Assembly (NCBI RefSeq): GCF_037975245.1
Contig: NC_092567.1
Coordinates: 21,552,376 to 21,616,375, forward strand
Direction of reading: 5' to 3'
Origin: Apostichopus japonicus
Taxonomy: Eukaryota > Echinodermata > Holothuroidea > Aspidochirotida > Stichopodidae
Length of the DNA stretch: 64,000 nt
Shown here piece by piece: positions 39,228 through 51,973 of this stretch. The position numbers and the translations under genes are program-made. The number at the start of each line of letters is the position of its first letter. Position 1 is the stretch's first letter. The notes under the pieces are model-generated. The model did no database searches. It had not been told where the DNA came from and was given only the letters and a program-made list of their open reading frames with translations.

Positions 39228-39500
39228 CAGGCGCGAAGCCAAGGGGGGGTAAGGTGGCAGCCGCCCCCCTTGAGCATATTCGCTAGTAATTTCAAAAGAG
39301 TAAATGCTAAGATGCAACTTAAGGGCTGGGAAGTGCCATATCCAGCGATCTGGGAGGCATTTTCAGCCAAAATTTTCTTGTACGCTTCGCGCCAACTCAT
39401 GGTGGCGCTACGCTTAGATAGTTTGCAATGCCGTATCTACGGCTCTGATAGTTTACCTACATTTTCGCCCTTCACTTGCAAATTCCTGGCTATGCACCTG
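39228..39500. mobile_element. hAT-type MITE, 273 bp
   Basis: The ends are CAGGCGCGAAGCC and the complement of GGCTATGCACCTG. Perfect 8-base duplications CCAGAAAG lie at 39220-39227 and 39501-39508. Confidence 0.9.
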
Positions 39501-39748
39501 CCAGAAAGTATGTGGTGTTGTATAGGGTTTAATTGGGAGGTGATGAGAAGCCCAGGGAGTGATAAGGCAAAATAAAACTGTAAAACAATAACTTATAAAA
39601 TTGTTCTGAACTTCTGAAACAGTTCTGTGCCTTATGAAACATTCAGGGAACACAACTGCTACAGATCCAACAGGAACAACGTTACCTGCTTTATATGCAT
39701 AGCAATTAAAAACATGTAAAAAATACAAGAAATGTAACAACATAACAA

Positions 39749-40000
39749 AGTTGCTATACAGACAAGATGGCTAAACTTGTAGTTAAAGTGGCCAAATCAC
39801 TGTGATAGCAAACTTGCTATAAAAGATACCCAAATTGCTTATAATCAAGATAGCCACATTGCTATAAATATAGACAAATTGTATTACAAGATACAAAAAA
39901 ACTGCTATTGAAAGGTTACTTATTGTATATATGCAAAATTGCTATACATACATAGCCAAATGAAATTGGTTATAAAAGACAGACAAATTGATACACATAT
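39749..40000. repeat. Very diverged minisatellite
   Basis: Recurring AAATTGCTATA and AAGATAGCCA-like words about every 30-45 bases (GTTGCTATACAGACAAGATG, AAACTTGCTATAAAAGATA, CACATTGCTATAAATATAG, AAATTGCTATACATACATAG). Confidence 0.55.
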
Positions 40001-40044
40001 CTTTACCCTTTGCTTTGTTTTTCATATCATTGAAGTTACATACT

Positions 40045-40285
40045 AGGAGTGTTAGCGCAGCTGTGGTTACGCCAGTGCCTTTCAATCATAAGGTCCCGAG
40101 TTTGAGTCACTCCAAGATTAATGTATGTCGTCCAGTTACAGAGTTGTTGACAATTCATAATCATGGGCTTTAAATATGAATCTAAGAGACTGACTTCGGT
40201 CAGCTTGCGGCTTTGATAAGCCAATGATGGCTTCTTTTGCGAGTTCCTGCTTGTAGGAGGATCTAAAATACATACATACAGATGT
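40045..40285 (+). mobile_element. tRNA-derived SINE type C
   Basis: The tRNA-like head GGAGTGTTAGCGCAGCTGTG has an A-box TAGCGCAGCTGTGG and a B-box-like GAGTTTGAGTC. It is followed by a body and an (ATAC)n tail at about 40266-40282. Boundaries are approximate. Confidence 0.65.
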
Positions 40286-40556
40286 CAAGGACAGCAAGCT
40301 TGGATTCAAAGGCAAATTTTTGTTTTTATATCACTGATTGCATGATCAGCCTAATTTAACTAGCTAATGGGCCCCTTATACAAGACATGTGATGCACATG
40401 AGAGAGGTTCGTTAATGCTAATGTTAATTGCTAATTACTACATGAACAAACAAGGAAGGGATGTCTGACGAGGACTTGAGTTTCCTTTACTAGGGTGACA
40501 TGATGAAAGTGAAACAATTGATGCGTATATTATGATTAACTTAATAAATAATGATG

Positions 40557-41220
40557 CAGGCATGTATGTTTTATGAATATGGTGCTCATGTGCTCATATG
40601 GTGCTCATATGGTGCACAATGAATGGGATAACAAGGACTTGGCAATCACTCACGGAATTAACAATAAAAAATGGGGGGGGGGGGTGAAGGGGAGAATGAG
40701 TGTATTGTGATAATCTATAATGTCATATTGTATGGGACTATTTCAACAATTTCCTTGAAGGAATTCACCATAAAAAAAGGAAGGGGGAATCAATGCATTG
40801 TGAAAACCTGTATTGTCACTTAATAGATAATACAGGCATGTATGTATTATGAAAATGGTGCACATTTTCTATATTACATTTACAATTCCATACAATGAAA
40901 GAGATAACAAGGACTTGGCAATTACTAACGGAATTAACAATAAAACATGAGGGGGGGGGGGAGGGGAGAATGAGTGTATTGTGAAAATCTGTAATATTAT
41001 ATATCCATGGACTATTTGAACAACTTCCTTGAAGAAATTAACAATAAAAAAGGTATATATAACATGTATAGCCTATATAACACAAATCATGTGAATTAAA
41101 GGAAGTAGATATACCCAGCTTCATATATATATATCGGTTTAATATTACCTACTGTACTTTGGGAGTGGAAGGGGGGCGGGAGGGGGGGGGGAATTAATGC
41201 ATTGTGCAAATCTGTAATGA
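40557..41220. repeat. Compound tandem repeat with 276-base period
   Basis: CAGGCATGTATGT recurs at 40557 and 40833. Shared between units are GATAACAAGGACTTGGCAAT, GAATTAACAATAAAA, a G-run, and GAATGAGTGTATTGTG. A half-unit (CCTTGAAG-AATT-ACCATAAA, then a G-run, then GCATTGTG) is repeated within and to the right. Confidence 0.8.
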
Positions 41221-41674
41221 TAAACATAGACTATTCCAACAGCTGCTTTTGTTTTTTTTTTTTTTTTACTTTTATATTTTTTTCTAAAGTTGAAACTATT
41301 CAATCTTGGAAAATGATTCAATTTTAGTTGTGACGAGATGTTGTTTATTAAATGTTGGGAAATATATTCGATAATCCAGTGGCAACTGTGTCAAAAGTAG
41401 ACGACATTGTGTACTGTAGGAATTTGTAATCTTTTAGTGCAGCTTTACATGACAGGCAGGGCTGGTCTGCAAATACGGATGTAAACATTTTGAAAGTTAT
41501 GATTATAGTACGGCCTTCACCACTTCCACAATTTTTGTTGACGTCTAAGCCACTTCCTGGCCCCCTCATTATAGATACTCTCAATGTACTCCTGCATTTC
41601 CTCCTTCTCCGTACATTCAATCTCTCACATGTGTCCTGCACAGAAGTCATACCACATAAACATCCTGTATCAAT

Positions 41675-42041
41675 TTAAAGGGTGTGAAGACTCGTACAAA
41701 AAGAAACGTCTGATGCCTGTAATCTGACCTAGTTTCGAATGAGGTACACAGAAGTGTTAGACACCACCATCAATCCCAGAAAATACACACACAGCTTGCT
41801 ACCATCGGTAATTAGACACTAGTGTACAGTCAGTACATACTGCCGCGTTCAATACCCACAGCACAGTATACAAACGATACAGCGATGGACATCTCAGGTC
41901 TAGCTAAAGATAACAAGGTATCACGTTTCATTACTGTCTGCATTTTGTAGCAACACGAACAAAACGTCACTTGCAAGCAATAGAAAGTTAACTTTTTCAG
42001 ATGGCCGCACGCGGTTTGGGGCGAGTCTTCAATGCCTTTAA
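41675..42041 (-). mobile_element. TTAA-MITE family 1, copy B
   Basis: Inverted copy of the same element with intact ends and TTAA on both sides; 367 bp including both TTAA. Confidence 0.93.
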
Positions 42042-42543
42042 ACAGTCACATTTGTGGGTATATATATGAAAGGTAGTGTAACTTACAAAGTCACAATGTC
42101 AGTTTTCAAAGTTACAGATGTGCTCACACCGGCCGGGCTGCGAGCCGCTGCGTCCGGCAGGTCTGAATGTCGCCCGGCACAAACAGAATTATAAACATTG
42201 CATCCTTTCTTGATGATTAATTTAACAAATTTTACCATTACCAAAGTATGGGTGAATACTTGGCACATAAGTTAGTGCCAGAATAGGAACAAGATAGCAT
42301 CATTTGCCATCCAAGCGTACTTCATTTTCAAACATTTCCAAAGGGGAGGGGGAACCCCGGCCCCCAGGACATGGATCAAACTACCACCCAAATCCGCCCA
42401 GCACTCAAATATTTTTGATCACATATCTAGGCATAATGTAAAGCAAGAAGCTGTAGCTACTGCAAACATTTTTTCGCAGCAAGGCTTGAGTCAATTTCAA
42501 TAATTGAGCATTTTCGACACACCAGCATTGGATGCCTATTGTA

Positions 42544-42633
42544 CATGTGAAAAATGCACAGCACAAAGTATTGCATCCTACACAGCCTGGCTGCAGAATG
42601 CTGCAGCCCCCTCAGCATCCTATTATTTACAAA
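42544..42633. repeat. Dispersed repeat shared with 14240-14355
   Basis: Second copy; see 14240-14355. It lies 500 bases right of a TTAA-MITE. No termini or target duplication found. Confidence 0.75.
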
Positions 42634-44582
42634 CTAAGAGAACTCCCCGCAACTTTACTTTGTCGACCCCACAAAAACTAAGTAGTATAATTAGCACAAC
42701 CTTGCAGGTATACCCTGTTTTAGAGACCAACTTTATATCCTAAAAATTTGCCTAAGAGCTAGGCTCAGAATGCAACATTTATTGTCTTAAATTGTCACTT
42801 CTAATGGGTAGGACCTCCGACCCACAAACCCAGATAGATGGCGGCTCGGTTCAATGACCTCAGGACTGAAACCCCTCCATTCACTCAACAGAAAAAAGCC
42901 ATTGTTGTCATTGATTTTTTCACGCCTAATTAGAGTTAATTCTAGAATATTACAAGAACATATCAGGTATGAAGTAATGATCTAAAAATTGTGACAGAAT
43001 TGTGCAAAAAAAAAAAAATTAAGCACCTTGAAAATGAAGATTAAAACAAATTGGTTTTCATCATGTAATTAAGGTAATCCTTGTTAACATACTGTAGCAA
43101 GCACCATGCAGACAGCACTAGGAATTCAAAGTTTAAAAAGTCATCAAATATGTACTATTTGTCCTAATTTCTAAACTTGCTAAAAGTTTTCAAAAGTATG
43201 TTTTCCCTGGCAGTTGTGACTATCTTACATAACTTTTTTACCCAAAAAAATCAGGAGGGTTTAAGATTAGACTTATTTAGGCAAAATGTTTGTGTAAGTT
43301 CACTCAAGTGGCAGTAAATTTAATATCCAAATCAATACATGCATGTCTGACCATAGCCTAGCATTCTAGCATCTTTATGGATAATACTGGATAAATTTAT
43401 GCCCTTCAACTTTTACTTTCCAATACTGAAAACATTGACTGCATGCGCATAGCATCGGTGAACCCAAAATAAATTCAATTACTAAACAGTTTTATGGAAA
43501 ACAATGTCATTTAAATTGATAAAATAATTAAATTAAGATTTCTCTTACTGTTCCATACTGTCTCCTTCTAAACAGAATTATGTCAGGTCGATGTCAGTAC
43601 TGCTTTCTTAAAGTGATCAAAATAAAACTTTCTCAGGTTTTCCTTTCACATCAATTTTATGCAGCCAATTCTCATTAACTGGAGTAGCTAGCTCGTCATG
43701 CCACATATAGGCCAACTTATCTGTAACAAAACTTCTGTATCAAATGTAAAGATGTGAATTCCGGAAAATTAACATCCACTTCCAAATTCGAACCTTTAGA
43801 CACCCCAGTAACAGAACATTCAAGCAGGGCTCACATGAAGTCACCAGAAACAAAACATGAACTTTATCCCAAACAGATAATCCATTGACAAAAACAGAAC
43901 AGAAAAACTCCTCAGAGTGTAAGATGAGTCATCAAACTAGCTGGATAGTAAATAGTTGCCAGCGCAATGTTGATATGAACATGTGGAGGAGAATGCTTTA
44001 ATAAAATTGACTGTCAAACTTTGCCCCTAACTGAACTATAGTGGCACTTCTTTCCCATGCAACGAATAGCAAACACTTGAATTAATTCACTATGGAAATC
44101 ATTCATATACTAACACACATGTGAAAAGTGTGTACCTGTTTCATTCACTTCAGGTTGTCATAAGGATACCATACATGCAATCAATACACTGTACAATCAT
44201 TGTAGCCTATAGCATTTCCTGCTGTTACATCACGGGTACTGTTCATATGTATTGTCCTTCTACCCAGCCTTGTATTCTGATTATTTCCATATGATGGGGT
44301 GTAAACTATTAAGTGTCCTTAACTTCATATACACAATAGACTTTGGTTTTGGTTTTCAAAATGGACACCTGGGAAGTGTTGACTGCAAAAGTTGCTACAG
44401 TTCCAGAGGGAACAGGTTGCATGTTTGTTCACGGGTGTGATTCAAGTGGTTTAATTCATAGTGTTCAAACAGACACCAGCAATATCTAAGCACTGTCTTA
44501 CACCTAATAATAATGCAATTTGTACCCAATAATTGTACATATATATAAAAGGAAGTTCCGTCTTCCGAGGGCGGGGGTGCAA

Positions 44583-44700
44583 CAGGCACGTAGCAAGCCA
44601 AGGGATTTGGGGGAAAGTGTCCCCAACGTGAAGACTACTCTGTCCCCTTTCCCCTCCCCTTCCCCCCCCCCCATCTAATGCCACCAACATGTGCATAATC
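44583..44700. other. Possible truncated hAT-MITE end
   Basis: CAGGCACGTAGCAAGCCAAG resembles the left end of the 39228 element and is followed by the usual GGGG-rich interior. No right end found. Confidence 0.4.
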
Positions 44701-44740
44701 AAACTTGGTAAGCTCCTGGACAAGATTGATGAACCAATCC

Positions 44741-44985
44741 TTAAAGGCCTACTGGGTTTGGCCCCCCAAATATGCTAGATATTCAAACATGGTCACCTGT
44801 GGTCAAAATTCTTAAACTGTTTTCATTACAACCTTCCAGGAAATATTCCTCACTGGGACATATTGGTATATTGTGTTTTCCTTAAAAAAATGTCTGAGCA
44901 CAATTTGGAGGGTAAAGACCTCCAGGAAAGTACTTTTTGAAACCTACTAGTAATTATAGTGTGCAATAATACAGACTACCTTTAA
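44741..44985 (-). mobile_element. TTAA-MITE family 2, copy B
   Basis: Inverted partner of 6293-6536: ends TTAAAGGCCTACTGGGTTTG and the complement of AATACAGACTACCTTTAA. The bases just left of it, TGAACCAATCC, match the end of TTAA family 3, so it may have landed at the edge of a decayed copy of that family. Confidence 0.85.
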
Positions 44986-45164
44986 ATTTGTTTGTGTCCC
45001 TGTTAAGAAATGGGTTGGTCTCGATCCTTCCAAGTCAAAAAAACTCCTGGCTATACAGGCCTGGGAATTAATGTCTTTAATTTTGAAAGATATTAGTAAT
45101 TAGTCATTTAGTTAGTAATGGCCCAATTACACTAGCAATAAACAATCACAAAAAGTTACAAATG

Positions 45165-45228
45165 TACAGACTGTTTTACTCAGTTGGATCAGAATATATT
45201 CTGATCCAACTGAGTAAAACAGTCTGTA
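45165..45228. repeat. Perfect 64-base palindrome
   Basis: Two 32-base arms, starting TACAGACTGTTTTACTCAGT, are exact reverse complements with no spacer. The centre is AGAATATATTCT. The match stops at once on both sides. It could extrude as a cruciform; see findings. Confidence 0.97.
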
Positions 45229-45753
45229 TACGCACTGCTTTTCTAAGATATTCACTTATGCTGACATTAACTTGTTGATCCTCAGTGAAAATTAATACTC
45301 AATTTTCTTTTTTTATCTTTCAATCTGAAAATTCTAAGAATGAAATTTGAAATGTAAACGGCATTAATTAATTAATCAGTAATTAAGTAGCTATATGTTA
45401 CAGTTATATCACTTGTTTTTGTTTTACAAGAGTGTGGGGCGGTGAAGGGAAGGGGAGTGGGGTTGGGATGACTCATATCTGAGGAGTGTGTAAGTAAGTA
45501 TAGAGCTTATAATAGCAAATAGGTTAACTGAATCATCATCACAATAATATTATTCTTTAACAGGATTAGGTGCAATACCAATAATAAAATATCAAACTAA
45601 CACACAAATTTCTGTCATATTTAATAAATTTGCCATGTAGCTAGGTTCTCAAAAGGAAAGTCACAATTATTCAAACTAAGACACCTTTCTAACTTTTCTT
45701 CCCCTCCACTGTTTCCCTGGCCCCCATGTCTGTTTTCTAACTTGCATTCTGAG

Positions 45754-46105
45754 CAGTGGCGGAGCGTCCATACAGTCAGGGGGGTGGATGCCCCCCCCCC
45801 TGACGGACTCAAATGGACTGCTGGCGCCCTTTTCAGCTTTTTCGACTTTTTACTTACTGACATTGGTCACATTATTTTGGTGTAATTTTCCGACAAAATG
45901 CTCTAACGGCTATTTATTCTTCGTTTATCTGCAAATTAGCAAGGCCCGGAAAGGGTCATTTCCGGCGATCTAGGGAGTATCTTTACTCAAAAAAATTCTC
46001 TACGCTCCGCGCCAACCTGTGGTGGAGCTCCACTTAGATAGTGTAGAAAGCGCCCCTACAGACCATTCTCGCCCCCTCTGACCAATACCCCTAGCTCCGC
46101 CACTG
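45754..46105 (-). mobile_element. hAT-type MITE, second copy of the 10168 family
   Basis: The ends are CAGTGGCGGAGCG and the complement of AGCTCCGCCACTG. Perfect 8-base duplications ATTCTGAG lie at 45746-45753 and 46106-46113. Inverted relative to 10168-10559. Confidence 0.95.
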
Positions 46106-46162
46106 ATTCTGAGGGAATGACAACAGTGTAGCATGATACATGGTGTATCAGTTCCTACAATT

Positions 46163-46258
46163 CACAGCGCTACTCCCTCACCTCATATAACCTTATGCAT
46201 TACCGTATTTACCTCGCTCTAGCATCTGGCAACTGTTTGTATGTGTGTGTGGCCATCT
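46163..46258 (-). repeat. Dispersed repeat matching the right edge of the window
   Basis: About 96 bases match the complement of 63905-64000, including CTCGCTCTAGCATCTGGCAA and ACTCCCTCACCTCATATAAC. Confidence 0.9.
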
Positions 46259-46439
46259 ACAGACTTTGCTCAAAAAAGGATTCACTTTAAAGTGACTGCA
46301 GGTAATGTTTCGTTTAATTCACATTACACAGACCATTAGGTCAATTCCTCAACTGCAACACTAAACTCAAAGGGAGAACATGAATTACTGTTATGGTCTC
46401 ACATGACATATTTACAATACGCTACAAGTTCGTCAAGGA

Positions 46440-46770
46440 CAAATGGTTTTGAATGTCATCCTAGGATGCACTGCAGAGCTCTGCTGAAGTTTAAAAAACA
46501 GGTTTTTGGTTGAGTTATTAGAATTTATAAAACAATTGATTAACATTAAACACATTTAGTCCTGCACTGAGGAGACGATTGATGTCATTATCTATTTAGC
46601 CTTAAAGGAGCATTCCTGAGATTTAGCATACTTTAAAGGTGAATATATCTTGAAAATCTCAACAGCAACACTACTAGCACTCAAATTGTTCCTTCTTTTT
46701 TCTTAGACTTATGACATATCAAGACTAAAAGAATATTCCCATTTAACATTATCAACATCAATTAAAACAA
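46440..46770 (+). repeat. Dispersed repeat shared with 31880-32110
   Basis: The longest of three related stretches (the third is near 21671). It is moderately diverged, and the match extends on both sides of a TTAA, so that TTAA is not the element's end. Confidence 0.75.
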
Positions 46771-48419
46771 GTGTAAGAACTTTCTACTTTCATTTTCAAT
46801 AATTGAAATGAAACTTGACTAGCCTACTCAAAGGGGCTATTAAACTGCTGTAGGATTATATCATTGAAATAGTTTTAAAAATAAATAATTCTGATCAACT
46901 CAATAAGCTACTTTAATAACATGGATGCTCATATTAATGACAAGTGACAAAATAGAGGGCGCTATGACAGAATATGGCTATCTAAATAATTTAATTCCAG
47001 TAGGAAAATCTTCAGTAAAGAATGTATAGTGAAGGCCACAGTTAGACCTCAAATAGAGGTGTTTAGAGGTGTATGCTTGAGGATAACCAAGCAATGCGGT
47101 TCTCCCCGGCAACACCCAAAATAAAAAGAGGGCGACGTCATTCCTGTCGTCGGTAGTTTCTGTGAAACTTGACAAGCTACAGTCTCTACTACAGGCCTAC
47201 TATGAGTTGATCACTAGTATATACACAATATCACTTGTAATTACTTAAGAAAAGATCTTTTGAAACAGTTTTCCAGAGTTCGCACTCAAAATAATTGTTT
47301 TGAGGACCTTAAGGGCGAAACGGCGCACAAGTGGAACCTTGAAATAGTCAATCACTCAACATGTCAGTACATGTAAGTTCATCCAGCAAGTTTGCAAATT
47401 GTAAGCAATTGTGCTACATTGATTCAGAGATCTGTAAACAGTTTCGATCATGCCCTGTTAGAACCAGAATGACAGCGCTCTCTGTAGAAATACTAGAGAG
47501 CCTCATTAATGCATCATAAGATTGCACTTGTCTGCTTATGTCCCCATTAACCAAACCATTACCCAAATGTAAGCTATTTGTCTACACGTTTACATTACAA
47601 ACATTATAGTATCCCAATGCACAGGTTAGTTGCACAACTACGCCAGAGATGGTTAAGATTTAATATTGTTGTCATTTGCATTACATTAAATGCCAGCTCT
47701 AAAGGCTACATTTTTCCGTTCTGATTGAGGAAAAACTTAAAAATTATCAAAAATCTAAAGAAAATAAAGCTGTGTTTGAATTATATATTCAGCTATATGG
47801 ACCCGGGGATTCAAACCCAAATCTTATTAATGGGGCTCAAAGAAAATAGAAAATAAAGAAAATAGTGGCATAAATATTGGATGATACCAAATTCGGGGAA
47901 GACTGCCTGGGGCACTGAATGTCACCATGACAACTTGAAAAAACAAAAATGATATACCTTTGTGTTTACAAGTTGCCATGGTGATATTAATTGCATATAT
48001 TCAAAACAACACTACTTGTTCAAACACAGTTCTTCCCAATACTATAAAGTCAGCACTTTTTAAAGAGTGTATTGAAAGTATTGAAAAAGTTTGTGACCCA
48101 ATTATAACATTATTTAGCAATTTTTGTGTCATTAGATATGGTCTCATTAAATTTAGTAACAAGCAATATATGACTATATGTATACCTTTGGTTCGAAAAT
48201 AATTAGCTACCATCATATATTTGTTCTGATAGGGGGTGTGGGGGTGATGTGGGGGGTGGGGTCAGGTATGAAGGTTTTGTAGAGTAAGTGTAACAGTATG
48301 TTGACTGAATGATGCCAAATGTGGAAACAGGTTGTAAAAATGATGGTTATACTATATACTGTACAGTACAAATATAGAGCATGGTGCAATATGTAGCTTC
48401 ATGCAAGAGAAAGTTGATA

Positions 48420-48615
48420 TGGAACGGAATGGGGAGGGAGAGGGTGGTGGCTGATGAGATGGTAAGGTTGGGGTTGAAGGATGGGATGGATGAGGTAAAG
48501 GAGGGACTTTGGGTACATGGAATAGATAGAGGAGAGATGGGATGAGGAGGGATGGGATTTGATGCGGAGGGGGTGGTATAGAGAGATGTGAGTATGGGAT
48601 GATATGGGGGTTAGG
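48420..48615. repeat. Purine-rich (G/A) tract
   Basis: Plus strand rich in GGGATGGGATG-like words; the complementary strand gives a false Pro/His/Ser-rich frame. Confidence 0.8.
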
Positions 48616-49954
48616 AAGAATGTAGGCCAACCCAAAGAGACAGAATTATGCAAATCTCCCTCAAAGTAGGAACGACACTTCATGGAAACGTGTACTCCCT
48701 CTTCTAACTCACCACTGTGTAGTATTGTTGTCAACTCAAATACGCCGCCTTTTAAATTTCTCAATTTGCAACAAAATTTGAATGGGTCCAATTTACCAAT
48801 AAAAAAAAAAAATTCCAATGGATACAGAACTAAGTTATTCTTCTCAACATCGTACCATTAAATATACTGCTGTAAGCAGACTTTCAACTAAATACCTAAA
48901 ACGCCTGTAAGGCTGTAACTGTGACTTCTGACAGTAATGGCATAATCTCTAACCAAATAATTAGCAAAAATTAATACCTCAACAAACACATGTTAACTTT
49001 CAAATTTCAAAATAATTTCAGCTATTACACAAGAAGAGCTATTATGTGTACTGTAGGTAGCTGTGCTTTTCATACAGGATATATTTCTCTGTCTATATCC
49101 ATTCTTCACAGAAGTTTAATTGACACATTTCTATTTCTCTTTCCATATTTATTCTTCAAACTTTAATTGGCCCGTGCAGCTGAATCTAAGTGTTTCTACA
49201 GTAGACTTGTTAAGTACTAATTTCTACCTGCTTCCTCACTGAAGATTATGTTACAAGTTTAATCGCTGGTCCGATCTATAAACACTTCCTGTGCAGGATA
49301 TGAAAGTGTTACATGATATACTCAAATGATCTTTCTGTATTCCATTATGAAAGTAAAATGATCTGCTAATTAAGCTGTTAATTTTAAATTACAATAAATA
49401 TGAAAAGCTAATGATTAAAAGCTTTCATTTTTATTTTAAAAGCAGCTGATTTTAAGTTCATGATTTGAATTAAATTTCTTCAATGCTATTCAATCCAATA
49501 ACTAACGCTATAGCAATATGTTGTTAAGTAGCTGTTACACCAGTAAGTTAATTTCATATCAATTAAATAAACAACTAGAAGTTCAAATTCGGCAACGATT
49601 TTGCCAGATGCCTTTTTTTTATCAATGTAATTGAGAATGTCAATAAAATCTATGGAGAGGGATCTGGATGTGCATGAACCAAATATTGAAAATCACATCA
49701 AATTAGTTTATCAGATCCCCCCTCCCCCTCCCCTCCCTTCCCCCTCCCCCATCACCTCCACTGACAGATGAGGGAAAACCTTCACTCAGGGAATATTTTC
49801 AAGTATTTTTTAACCCAAACTTGCATTTTCGAGCTAATTAATGTATAAAGTTTAAATAATGCTTCAGAATGCACACCCTTACTTTGAACTGTGAATTTTA
49901 TTTTCTGGGGAAGGATCCTAAAAGACCATTACAAATTTTAGAGCTCCATTCAAC

Positions 49955-50230
49955 TTGATTCCTATATTTCAATCCTTTTGCTCTTCCACCCCTGTTCCTA
50001 GGTGTCTCCCAGCACTATCTCTCTCTCTCTCATTCCCTATTCCACCCATCCCCCCCCCCTACTCTTTCCCAACCATATCCTTTTCACTGTCTCTACTCTT
50101 TCCCTACCTTTCCACTTTCCATTCCCTACCCCTACTCTTACCCTTTCCATTTTCCATTACCTAACCCTATTGTTCCCCTTTCCCTATCCCCCTAGCTGCC
50201 CCTTTCTTGTTACCCTAACCTGTCCCTCCT
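49955..50230. repeat. Pyrimidine-rich tract
   Basis: C/T-rich on the plus strand, with CTCTCTCTC and TTCCCTA-type words. Confidence 0.8.
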
Positions 50231-50928
50231 CCCTGCAGGTATTCTACATATTTGCTAAAAGTGAGCCAATAAAACTTCTCAATAAACTCACCTTTCACAT
50301 TTGGGTATCTGTCCGGTCGGTGCTCCGTATTGCTCCATATCTCTTCCTCGATAAGATAATTAACTTTCAGAGAAAATTACTAATCTGACTGTCTTTGTAA
50401 TTCTTTTACTTTTCCTCTTTTCCACAAATGTTCCGAAACTAGTCATCCGTTAAAAACTATCGATTCCATTCGTGTATAAATAAGGTCTTCATCTACGATG
50501 CTTATATACAGAGACTGTGATATCAAAGAAACTAAATTCCCAAGGCAACAGATGTAATCTGCAATGCTTCATGTACACTGGATGTCTATATCAGTGGATT
50601 ATATTCGAATTAAAAGAGGAACTCAGTGCAATGTGATACATATCTTCCCTCCCTATTTAGATGGTGTATCCTCAGTTATAGCTCAATCTAAACTTCGTCC
50701 GAGGTAAATAAAACTTTGTGCGATGACACAACACGGTACATCTGACACTGAGTGACCAACTTAAATTCCTGACACAAACTGTTTCAGCGAGGACAGAGGC
50801 AGATAGAAGAAGAAGAAAGAGAGAGAGAGGTAACAGAAGCAAAGTAAAGAAAGTGCAAAGTGCCTCATCAGAGCCTAGATGTGTGGTTATGTGTTACCCC
50901 GCATACCGGTAGTATGTACTCTAGTGGA

Positions 50929-50931
<3 letters not shown>

Positions 50932-50963
<32 letters not shown>
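50932..50963. repeat. (TA)n microsatellite
   Basis: About 30 bases of TA, flanked by inverted GAGTGCA / TGCACTC words. Confidence 0.9.
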
Positions 50964-50965
<2 letters not shown>

Positions 50966-51607
50966 TAGTACTGCACTCTGGTTCATGTCAAAAAAATAAG
51001 CAATCGCTATTCTTATGTAAACTAATATAAATTTGACACATTTTAAGAGTCAAAGGGGCAACTCAGTGCTATAAAGTACTCACTTAACTGCATGGCTTAC
51101 ATTCAAATTTCATACCAGTAATAACGACAAAATCTCTCAACTTGCTTGATAGATGTTTCATAATCTATACCCAGCCTGTCATTGATATGTGGAGTTTGAA
51201 TCGAGCTCTACTCCTTGTCAAGATAATATAAATCATATTTCCTTCGCAACTGAGCATCAATAAAAGATTTGCCTTTCAGACTGAATAATTTCCTTGAGGA
51301 TAGCATATTCTTTCTCTTTTTTTCCTTTTATTGGCTTAAAATGTCTGAAAATTTTGCAAGAAACAGAGAAGAAACTTTATACCTGCAGTATGACAGAAAA
51401 ATCCCCAAAATAAAACATTTCTACTTCAGACTCAGAAACAGTGATAAAGCAACACAATTTTTGAATGTCCATGAACTATTTTAGCTAGAACCTGCTACCC
51501 TAGGAAACATGCTTTTTATGACAACAAAAATCCACACAATAGGGTTTACAGACTTTTTAAGTATAGCGAAAAAATTTTAACTTTGAGTAAAATACAGAGT
51601 TTTTCTT

Positions 51608-51611
<4 letters not shown>

Positions 51612-51672
<61 letters not shown>
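51612..51672. repeat. (TA)n microsatellite next to SINE copy 3
   Basis: About 60 bases, one interruption (TAAATA). Confidence 0.95.
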
Positions 51673-51674
<2 letters not shown>

Positions 51675-51687
51675 AGTGAATTAAATA

Positions 51688-51931
51688 TGAAATGAAATTG
51701 TAGTGAGTTGGAAAATCCAGAACAGTGAAAAACTTCCAGCCTCCACCGGGATTCCAATCGGGGCCTCCCGCTTTATATGCGGACACCCTAACCACTAGGC
51801 TATGGACGCTGATTGTATGTCCAGAGGTTCGAAACCGGTAAGGAAGGTCATAATTCCACTGTACGCATTTGTCACCTGTATCGAACAATACTAGTTCTGT
51901 TTTGGTGACATATTTGCCTTACTCTAGAGAT
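51688..51931 (-). mobile_element. tRNA-derived SINE type A, copy 3
   Basis: It matches copy 1 closely through TTTTGGTGACATATTTGYC at its 5' side. It carries A-box TAGCCTAGTGG and a mutated B box (GATTGGAATCC). It lies between two (TA)n tracts, 51612-51672 and 51932-51973. Confidence 0.9.
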
Positions 51932-51973
51932 CATATATATATATATATATATAATATATATATATATATATGT
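51932..51973. repeat. (TA)n microsatellite next to SINE copy 3
   Basis: About 40 bases, one interruption. Confidence 0.95.

Noticed and set aside
46603-46606. TTAA at 46603 as the end of a TTAA-MITE
   Set aside because: Similarity to the 31.9-kb copy continues on both sides of the TTAA, so it is inside the repeat.
47798-47830. Isolated B-box-like GGTTTGAATCCCCG on the minus strand
   Set aside because: No A box at the right distance and no repeat copy in the window.
48352-48818. 92- and 139-codon minus-strand frames
   Set aside because: Pro/His/Ser-rich translation of a purine-rich tract.
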